Part shown: one piece after another, positions 1 through 6,182 of the stretch
Numbering within the stretch: the first letter of the stretch is position 1
How the letters are laid out: each line of letters opens with the position of its first letter
Assembly (NCBI GenBank): GCA_045805185.1
Contig: JBJMLS010000141.1
Span: forward strand, 1 to 6,764
Source: JAHEYF01 sp045805185
Lineage (GTDB): Bacteria > Bacteroidota > Bacteroidia > B-17B0 > Aurantibacillaceae
Length of the DNA: 6,764 nt
Direction of reading: 5' to 3'
The notes under the pieces: generated by a model
Seen by the model: only the letters and a program-made list of their open reading frames with translations
Told to the model about the DNA's origin: nothing
Database searches by the model: none
Program-made: the position numbers and the translations under genes

Positions 1-364
1 ATATATTGTTCAATGCGCCAGCGCTTAATACGAGCAAGCCAGTAACTTCATCCTTGTAGATGTTGTCCTTGTCCAGCTTTAAAGAGGTAATAAAGCTCTC
101 GACGGCTTTTTCCTCCGCCTCCGGATCAAGCTTGCGAACGGCTTCCGATTTATCCTCATAAATAGCCTGATAAACTTTTCCCCTGTACATCCATAATTTA
201 GCGCTGCTGCTGGTGTTTTCATGAACCGAAGCGAGGTCAGCCGCTGTTTTAGCCTTATCAAGCTCTTTGTTCTTTAAATAGTTGATCGTGTTTTGTACCT
301 GGTTGCTTTGTGCATTTACTGCAAGAGCGCCGGCAATTAACACGCCTGTAAGAAAAGTTCTCAT
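1..364 (-). CDS. Secreted TPR-like protein, N-terminal part (runs off left edge)
   Basis: The reading frame starts at the ATG complementary to 362-364 and stays open for 121 codons to the window edge, so the C-terminus is missing. An in-frame TAA lies nine bases upstream, and the start is preceded by A-rich sequence without a Shine-Dalgarno box. Residues 1-19 (MRTFLTGVLIAGALAVNAQ) form a Sec signal peptide with a likely cut after Gln19 or Ala18. There is no lipobox cysteine, so the product is probably periplasmic. The mature part is helical and rich in Lys, Glu and Ala. The segments around residues 22-48, 53-70 (LWMYRGKVYQAIYED) and 84-98 (KAVESFITSLKLDKD) resemble degenerate tetratricopeptide repeats, which usually bind other proteins. 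The gene lies 90 bases downstream of the M16 peptidase on the same strand and could be the last gene of that transcript. No specific function can be assigned. The TPR call rests on helix pattern, not on a profile match. Confidence 0.75.
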   Translation of the reverse strand, partial: MRTFLTGVLIAGALAVNAQSNQVQNTINYLKNKELDKAKTAADLASVHENTSSSAKLWMYRGKVYQAIYEDKSEAVRKLDPEAEEKAVESFITSLKLDKDNIYKDEVTGLLVLSAGALNNI

Positions 365-454
365 TTGTTTTTTTTAAAATTTCACTTCGGTTTACAATTA
401 CTGTTCCATGTTTTAAGAGTAGTTTTGGCTCCGCTCAACTACCTGCGCCCCCTT

Positions 455-3316
455 CTAATCTACACTGATCTTTTTCAGCTTTACCTTGTTCAGTATGTCC
501 TTATTTGCATTGTCCTTGCTGGCTTTTTCCAGTTGCGTTTCAATCATACCCTTATCACCGGCAATAACAGTGGTCAGTTTATTCATATCAAAATATTTTT
601 TGATCTGGGCATTGACTTCTTCTTTGGTGATACTCTTCAAGATCTGATTCTGCTTAGCGGTAAAATCTTTATCCAGGTTATACCGTGCAATATTGGAAAG
701 GAAGGATGCTTTCTGGTAAGGAGCTTCATACTTCAGGGCCTCCTCATTCAGAAGAGAATTCTTTGTGAACTCCAGCTCCTTATCGGTAATGCCGTTTTCC
801 TGGTAACTCCTGAACTCCTTGCTGATCTCAGCAAGTGATGCAGCTGTTGCGTGACGCTTTACGGATGAACTGATCAGAAATTCGCCATTATACTTATTAC
901 CCGTAAAGGATGAGCGGATCCCGTATGTATAGCCTTTATCCTCGCGCAGGTTGAGGTTAAGACGGCTGTTGAAATTTCCACCGAAAATAAAATTAGCGAT
1001 CCTGTTCTTATAAAAATCTCCAGTTGCATCATATTTAATTGAAGGATATCCCATCATGATCACGGATGAAGGCGCTGCTGTTTTATTGTAGATAAAAAAT
1101 TGTGGTTCAGTAGAAGCCACTGGCTCCGCAGGAGGATTTATCTTTACTACTTTAGGCGACCATTTCTCAAGGAAAGCAAGCTTAGGCGCAATTTCCTTTT
1201 CTTCAACATCCCCTACAATAACCAGGTTCGTCACAGAAGGTGAATAATAGTTTGTATAATAGTCCTTCAGATCCTGCAATTCGATGTTATCAACTGACTT
1301 AAGCGAAGGCTGTAATCCCATTACTGTATTTCCATATAAGGCCAGGTTAAAGGCCTTTTCAGCCATTACATTACCACTGGTGGCATCATTCTTTATTCCT
1401 TCCTTATACTGTTTTTTTGCGAGTTTAAAGTCCTCATCCCTGAAACCAGGGTTCAATAGCTTTTCCTCGAGCAACTTCAGAGTTGCATCAAGATTCCTCT
1501 TCAGGCACTGAACATTTACAATAGTAGAAGTTTTATTAGCATTAAAAGTAATAGAGCTTCCCAGCTTGTCCATTTCCGCGCTGATCTGCTCGGTCGTATA
1601 ATTTTTTGTGCCTTCGTTCATCAGGCTGGCCGTCATTTCTGCGATCCCTAATTTTTTCACCTGGTCAGCTGAAAGTACAAGACTTCCTCCCTCCATCGTC
1701 AGTACCATGGTGATCTCAGGACTTTCCGTGTTTTTCGTTCCGATCATGCTGATGCCATTCTTGGTTTTATACGAGAAATAATCCGGGATTTTCACGGGTT
1801 TCACTGAACCGGCAACCGGCCTTGCTGCGCGGTCGAATTTATCAGGATTTGGCGTATAACTCAGGTTTGCATATTCAGGATCCGGAGGGAAATTTTCACC
1901 TGCGTAAGGGTTCACGCTCTTTACAGAATCCTTAGGATTAAAGATAGGGTATGTGTTCAATACAGCTGCACCGGCTCCTTTAATGTATTTATTGAATACG
2001 CGGGCGATATCGTCTTTTGTCACCTTATTATAACGATCGATCTCGTCGCTGATAGTGAACGATTTTCCAAGCAGTCTTTCCCATTCAGAAATGGTTGAGC
2101 CTTTTCCAAAAACGCTGGAGAGGCTACCGTATTGACCGCTTTCTATTTCAGCTTTTGCACGCTGAAGCGCCTCATCTGTTATTCCTGACTTTTCAAATTC
2201 ATCAATTGTTCCTTTTACTTTCGCATCAATATCGCTAAACAGTTTTTCCAGGTTAAAATCTTCAGGTGGATAACAGAAGAAAGAAAGGGAAAATTCTCCT
2301 GCCAACTCACTTGACTGGTGATTCACATTGGCGCTGATGGCCAGTTTGCTTTTTACAAAGTTCTTATAGAATATGGAATTGTTCCCGCTTCCCATCATCA
2401 GGCCCAATAGGTCCAGAGCGGGCTCATCGCGGTGATACTGGGGAACTGTAGGATAAACACGAAGGTTAAGCGGAAAATAAGTCCTGTCCTTATAAGCTAC
2501 ATATTTATCGGTCGGAATGGTGAAGGAGGGTACTTTCATTTTCTTTACTTCCGGACATGATTTAATGTTCCCGAAATACTTATCCACCATTGCCAGCGCT
2601 TCCGCCGGAGTAAAATCTCCCGATATGGTTAAGATCGCGTTGTTCGGCCCATACCAGCGCAGAAAAAAGTTCTTCACGTCCTGGAGGGTCGCACGGTTGA
2701 GATCATCCACATAACCGATCACAGGCCAGCTGTACGGATGCCTGTCCGGATAAAGCGCTTTGTTGATCTCCTCCACAAAGGCCATAGCATAAGGTTGGTT
2801 CTCTATATTCTGCGATTTCTCGTTTTTAACCGCATCGCGTTGATTTTCGAATTTTTTGGAAGTTAGTGAATCGAGCAGGAAACCCATGCGATCCGATTCG
2901 AGCCACAAAGCCATTTCCAGGTAATTGGAAGGGATTGTTTCAAAATAAACGGTACGATCGCGCGTAGTGTTTCCATTCATGTTTCCACCAGCCGTGGATA
3001 CCATTTTAAAATGTTCTTCGTCTGCCACGTGTTTGGAACCCTGGAACATCATGTGCTCAAAAAAGTGAGCAAAGCCAGATTTTCCGATGCTTTCACGATC
3101 CGAACCTACTTTGTAGGTAACCAGTACGTTCACTACCGGGTCAGAGTGATCCTCATGAAGAAGAATGGTTAGACCATTGGGCAATTTCCACCTTTCGTAA
3201 GGAATTACCACTTTATCCGTTTTTGCCTCTACTTTTTCGATCAGCTGGGGCTGTGCAATACTAACTCCGAGGCTTAATAAACTTAAGAAGCCGGAAACGA
3301 TTAATTTTTTTGACAT
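455..3316 (-). CDS. Periplasmic M16 family zinc metallopeptidase, tandem-domain (pitrilysin/insulinase-like)
   Basis: This complete 953-residue protein is the usual length for a tandem M16 peptidase (E. coli pitrilysin has about 960). Residues 1-21 are a signal peptide ending SIA before Gln22, so it is exported, and no lipoprotein cysteine is seen. The inverted zinc motif HFFEH is at residues 84-88: His84 and His88 bind zinc and Glu87 is the catalytic base. Glu166 in VKNEKSQ, 78 residues after His88, fits the third ligand. The second half starts near residue 510. It repeats the fold but has lost the active site: the aligned positions read AEMTAS (559-564). It keeps the LREDKGYTYG segment (791-799), whose Arg791 and Tyr798 match the R/Y pair that helps bind substrate in this family. 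The likely job is breakdown of peptides in the periplasm; the substrate is unknown. The start is chosen because it gives the signal peptide and an in-frame TAG lies 21 bases upstream. The gene ends in TAG and begins 56 bases after gyrA on the same strand. Confidence 0.93.
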   Translation of the reverse strand: MSKKLIVSGFLSLLSLGVSIAQPQLIEKVEAKTDKVVIPYERWKLPNGLTILLHEDHSDPVVNVLVTYKVGSDRESIGKSGFAHFFEHMMFQGSKHVADEEHFKMVSTAGGNMNGNTTRDRTVYFETIPSNYLEMALWLESDRMGFLLDSLTSKKFENQRDAVKNEKSQNIENQPYAMAFVEEINKALYPDRHPYSWPVIGYVDDLNRATLQDVKNFFLRWYGPNNAILTISGDFTPAEALAMVDKYFGNIKSCPEVKKMKVPSFTIPTDKYVAYKDRTYFPLNLRVYPTVPQYHRDEPALDLLGLMMGSGNNSIFYKNFVKSKLAISANVNHQSSELAGEFSLSFFCYPPEDFNLEKLFSDIDAKVKGTIDEFEKSGITDEALQRAKAEIESGQYGSLSSVFGKGSTISEWERLLGKSFTISDEIDRYNKVTKDDIARVFNKYIKGAGAAVLNTYPIFNPKDSVKSVNPYAGENFPPDPEYANLSYTPNPDKFDRAARPVAGSVKPVKIPDYFSYKTKNGISMIGTKNTESPEITMVLTMEGGSLVLSADQVKKLGIAEMTASLMNEGTKNYTTEQISAEMDKLGSSITFNANKTSTIVNVQCLKRNLDATLKLLEEKLLNPGFRDEDFKLAKKQYKEGIKNDATSGNVMAEKAFNLALYGNTVMGLQPSLKSVDNIELQDLKDYYTNYYSPSVTNLVIVGDVEEKEIAPKLAFLEKWSPKVVKINPPAEPVASTEPQFFIYNKTAAPSSVIMMGYPSIKYDATGDFYKNRIANFIFGGNFNSRLNLNLREDKGYTYGIRSSFTGNKYNGEFLISSSVKRHATAASLAEISKEFRSYQENGITDKELEFTKNSLLNEEALKYEAPYQKASFLSNIARYNLDKDFTAKQNQILKSITKEEVNAQIKKYFDMNKLTTVIAGDKGMIETQLEKASKDNANKDILNKVKLKKISVD

Positions 3317-3372
3317 GTTGATTAAATTGAGCCGCTAAATTAATTTATTTATTCAGGAAAGCCACACCACTA

Positions 3373-5898
3373 TTAACTGTTATTATCCGTTGGTGTATTT
3401 TCTGGCGAAGGCAGGTCCGGATTTTGGACCTCATTAATGATCTCGTCCTCGTCTTCATGATCGACCTTGGTGACTGCGGCAATCTCATCGTTATCCTGAA
3501 TATTGATCAGTCGAACCCCTTGTGTAGCACGACCCATAACCCTCAGAGCTGAAATATTGAGACGGATGGTTATACCGTTTTTGGTAATGATCATCAGGTC
3601 ATTCGCATCGGTAACCGACTTAATGGCTACCAGGTTACCCGTTTTTTCGGTGATATTGATGGTTTTAACGCCTTTTCCTCCCCTGTTGGTCACACGGTAC
3701 TCATCAATCTCGGAACGCTTGCCATAACCTTTTTCGGATACCACCAGGACGTTTGCCTGAAGGTCGTCGATACAGATCATCCCGATTACCTCATTTTTAT
3801 CGCCTTCCTCATCATTCAGGTCGATACCGATAACGCCGGAAGCATTTCTTCCCATCGGACGAACTTTTTCCTCATTGAAGCGGCATACTTTGCCTAATTT
3901 GGTAGCAAGCATGATCTCATTCTTGCCGTTGGTCATGGCGGCTTCTAAAAGCACATCACCTTCGCGAATGGTAATGGCATTTATTCCATTGGCCCTTGGA
4001 CGTGAATACGCCTCGAGGGTAGTTTTCTTAATAATTCCTTCTTTCGTACAAAGGATAATGAAATTATTATTAATGTATTCTTCTTCGGAAAGGCTCTTCA
4101 CATTAATGAAGGCTTTTACTTTGTCATCTGTCGGAATATTCAGAAGATTCTGAATTGCGCGTCCCTTACTGGTCTTATTTCCTTCGGGAACCTCAAATGC
4201 CCGCAGCCAGAATACCTGGCCTTTTTCAGTAAACAATAACAGGTAAGCATGAGTAGATGCTATGAACATGTGTTCGATAAAATCTTCATCGCGTGTGGCC
4301 GAGCCCTTTGATCCTTTTCCTCCCCGGTTTTGCGACTTGTATTCATTAAGACTGGTACGCTTGATATACCCCATGTGGGAAATGGTGATCACTACATCCT
4401 CGTCCGCGATCATGTCTTCCATGCGGAAATCATCGCCTGCATAAACGATGTCGGTTTTACGGCCATCGCCGTATTTTTCCTTTATTTCCAGAATCTCATC
4501 CTTAATGATGGTCATCCTTAATGGCTCATTGTCCAGGATGCTTCTCAGGTAAGTGATGTGCTTCATCAGTTCTGTATATTCGTCTTTCAGCTTGTCGCGC
4601 TCAAGTCCGGTAAGCGCACGTAAACGCATATCAAGGATTGCACGGCTCTGGATCTCGCTCAGACTGAATTTCGACATCAGTTCCTCGCGGGCGCTGTCCG
4701 GAGAAGCCGACTCACGGATGATCCGGATAACTTCATCCAGGTGATCGATTGCGATTAATAAGCCTTCTAAAATGTGTGCGCGTTTTTCCGCCTGTGCCAG
4801 CTCATATTTGGTACGCCGAACTACCACATCGTGACGGTGCTCGATAAAATACTGGATCTGATCTTTCAGGTTCAGCATCATCGGCCGGCCTTTCACAAGG
4901 GCGATGTTGTTTACAGAGAAAGAAGTTTGAAGAGAGGTGTATTTATACAGATTATTCAGTACTACATTGGAGATGGCATCACGTTTCAATTCATATACGA
5001 TTCGCATACCATCGCGGTCGCTTTCATCCCTGATCTCAGAAATACCTTCCAGCTTTTTTTCATTGACAAGATCAGCTGTTTTCTTGATCATTTCCGCTTT
5101 GTTCAGCTGGTAAGGAATTTCATTAACAATGATCCTTTCCCTGTCCTTATAGTTCTCAATATTTGCTTTAGCCCGAAGAACAATTCTTCCTCTTCCTGTT
5201 TCAAAAGCTTCCTTTACACCTGAGAAACCGTATATTGTTCCTCCTGTGGGAAAATCGGGAGCTTTAACGAACTGCATCAGTCCGGCAATATCAATTTCAC
5301 GATTGTCGATGTAAGCGATACAGGCATCACAGATTTCAGAAAGGTTATGCGGCGCCATATTGGTGGCCATACCCACGGCAATTCCGGAAGCTCCGTTAAC
5401 AAGGAGATTAGGAATGCGAGTTGGCATTACAGTAGGTTCGGTAAGGGAATCATCAAAGTTTGCACGGAAATCAACAGTGTCCTTATCAATGTCCGCAATG
5501 ATCTCTTCAGCTATTTTACGAAGTCTTGCTTCGGTATAACGCATTGCGGCAGGCGGATCACCGTCCATGGAACCGTAATTTCCCTGTCCGTCAACCAAAG
5601 GATAACGCAGGCTCCAGTCCTGTGCCATACGCACCATTGTATCGTACACGGAAGCATCACCATGCGGATGGTATTTTCCTAATACTTCCCCAACGATACG
5701 GGCAGATTTTTTATAGGGCCTGTTCGAGAGCACTCCAAGTTCAAGCATTCCATATAGCACACGGCGGTGAACAGGTTTTAAACCGTCGCGCACATCCGGT
5801 AAAGCGCGCGATACAATAACGGACATCGAATAATCGATGTACGCTGTCTTCATTTCGTCTTCAATGTTAATTGGAATGATTTTTTCTCCGTCTGCCAT
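3373..5898 (-). CDS. gyrA: DNA gyrase subunit A
   Basis: GyrA forms the A2B2 gyrase with GyrB, which cuts both DNA strands, passes a duplex through and adds negative supercoils using ATP. At 841 residues it is complete, with no intein or frameshift. The winged-helix domain holds catalytic Tyr121 next to Arg120 (AAMRYTEARL). The quinolone pocket reads KYHPHGDASVYD (75-86), giving Ala82 where E. coli has Ser83, and Asp86 where E. coli has Asp87. The tower segment includes IPYQLNK near 261-267, and the coiled-coil arm starts near 355. The C-terminal DNA-wrapping domain begins near 500 with the GyrA-box QNRGGKG (523-529), which separates GyrA from ParC. A second box-like TNRGGKG is at 737-743. 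The tail (813-841) is acidic. The ATG has an in-frame TAA nine bases upstream and no Shine-Dalgarno box. The gene ends with tandem TAA TAG. It is divergent from clpC and probably the first gene of a run including the M16 peptidase. Confidence 0.99.
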   Translation of the reverse strand: MADGEKIIPINIEDEMKTAYIDYSMSVIVSRALPDVRDGLKPVHRRVLYGMLELGVLSNRPYKKSARIVGEVLGKYHPHGDASVYDTMVRMAQDWSLRYPLVDGQGNYGSMDGDPPAAMRYTEARLRKIAEEIIADIDKDTVDFRANFDDSLTEPTVMPTRIPNLLVNGASGIAVGMATNMAPHNLSEICDACIAYIDNREIDIAGLMQFVKAPDFPTGGTIYGFSGVKEAFETGRGRIVLRAKANIENYKDRERIIVNEIPYQLNKAEMIKKTADLVNEKKLEGISEIRDESDRDGMRIVYELKRDAISNVVLNNLYKYTSLQTSFSVNNIALVKGRPMMLNLKDQIQYFIEHRHDVVVRRTKYELAQAEKRAHILEGLLIAIDHLDEVIRIIRESASPDSAREELMSKFSLSEIQSRAILDMRLRALTGLERDKLKDEYTELMKHITYLRSILDNEPLRMTIIKDEILEIKEKYGDGRKTDIVYAGDDFRMEDMIADEDVVITISHMGYIKRTSLNEYKSQNRGGKGSKGSATRDEDFIEHMFIASTHAYLLLFTEKGQVFWLRAFEVPEGNKTSKGRAIQNLLNIPTDDKVKAFINVKSLSEEEYINNNFIILCTKEGIIKKTTLEAYSRPRANGINAITIREGDVLLEAAMTNGKNEIMLATKLGKVCRFNEEKVRPMGRNASGVIGIDLNDEEGDKNEVIGMICIDDLQANVLVVSEKGYGKRSEIDEYRVTNRGGKGVKTINITEKTGNLVAIKSVTDANDLMIITKNGITIRLNISALRVMGRATQGVRLINIQDNDEIAAVTKVDHEDEDEIINEVQNPDLPSPENTPTDNNS

Positions 5899-6018
5899 AT
5901 TTTGTTAATTTACTTTTGTTTTTTGACTTATACTTTGCCGGTTTCCTGCTATTTTGACAGTGATTTTTCCGGCATATTTTTTCCTGAAAATTCTTCTGTT
6001 TTCCTTAATCGTTAGGAA
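5899..6018 (-). promoter_or_regulatory. A-rich leader region upstream of gyrA
   Basis: On the gyrA strand, the 102 bases next to the start codon (5899-6000) are about 54% A and 17% T by hand count. The motif GGAAA occurs four times (complement of 5942-5946, 5966-5970, 5980-5984 and 6000-6004). A-rich leaders help translation start in Bacteroidota, where Shine-Dalgarno pairing is little used, so this may be the gyrA 5' untranslated region. No TTTG / TAnnTTTG promoter was found for gyrA: the gyrA strand contains no TTG at all between 5899 and 6182. The transcription start is therefore unknown, and the extent given here is a guess. Confidence 0.35.
5936..5974. repeat. Inverted repeat TGCCGG / CCGGCA upstream of gyrA
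   Basis: The six-base arms TGCCGG (5936-5941) and CCGGCA (5969-5974) are perfectly complementary, five of six pairs being G-C, inside very A+T-rich DNA. The 27-base interval contains a small nested CTG/CAG pairing (5947-5949 with 5957-5959). If transcribed with gyrA it would form a stem-loop about 40-75 bases before the start codon. It could also be a spaced protein-binding site. Arms of six bases arise by chance in a region this size, so the function is not established. Confidence 0.3.
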
Positions 6019-6124
6019 GGTCGAAGATACCGAAAAAACTACACATTTGACCCTTATTTATTAACATTTTCATTGTTGAAAAAAACACTTAACATAGATT
6101 ATCTACCACTTATTAAATAGTACT

Positions 6125-6154
6125 TTTGAAACTGGCATTAATTGTGTAAATTAG
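6125..6154 (+). promoter_or_regulatory. Candidate Bacteroidota-type promoter of clpC
   Basis: TTTG at 6125-6128 and TAAATTAG at 6147-6154 fit the -33 TTTG and -7 TAnnTTTG elements used by the primary sigma factor of Bacteroidota. The spacer is 18 bases and there is one mismatch in the -7 element (A for T). This predicts a transcription start near 6160 and a leader of roughly 20 bases before the clpC ATG. An overlapping perfect TAnnTTTG (TACTTTTG, 6121-6128) has no TTG at the right distance upstream and is less likely. The five-base inverted repeat TAATT/AATTA (6139-6143, 6149-6153) overlaps the -7 element and could be an operator, but is very A+T-rich. No CIRCE heat-shock operator is seen. 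Confidence 0.45.
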
Positions 6155-6182
6155 TAGCACGAATTAAACTAAAAACAGATCT

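Noticed and set aside
79..261. Minus-strand open frame of 60 codons at the left end
   Set aside because: It overlaps the TPR-like gene in another frame. The longer frame starting at 364 has a signal peptide and sensible composition.
419..442. Inverted repeat GTAGTT / AACTAC between the M16 and TPR genes, considered as a terminator
   Set aside because: The six-base arms have only two G-C pairs around a 12-base loop, and no T-run follows on the minus strand, so it is too weak to call a terminator.
365..838. Plus-strand open frame of 157 codons opposite the end of the M16 gene
   Set aside because: It lies almost wholly antisense to the well-supported M16 coding sequence. Its product is a Leu/Phe/Ile-rich reading of the complementary strand with no recognisable family.
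3336..3347. Perfect 12-base palindrome TAAATTAATTTA in the gyrA-M16 spacer
   Set aside because: It is made only of A and T in an A+T-rich spacer, where such palindromes are expected, and no promoter or terminator logic attaches to it.
4774..5223. Plus-strand open frame of 149 codons inside gyrA
   Set aside because: It is antisense to conserved GyrA coding sequence, with no plausible promoter or family resemblance. The other plus-strand frames at 5347-5682 and 5526-5819 are rejected for the same reason.
5979..5990. Near-palindrome TTTTCCTGAAAA upstream of gyrA, considered as an operator
   Set aside because: Its five-base A/T-rich arms are likely by chance in this composition, and no matching second copy is present in the window.
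6001..6018. Imperfect palindrome TTCCTTAATCGTTAGGAA in the divergent spacer
   Set aside because: There are only five clean pairs, with mismatches towards the centre. No known regulator site is recognised.
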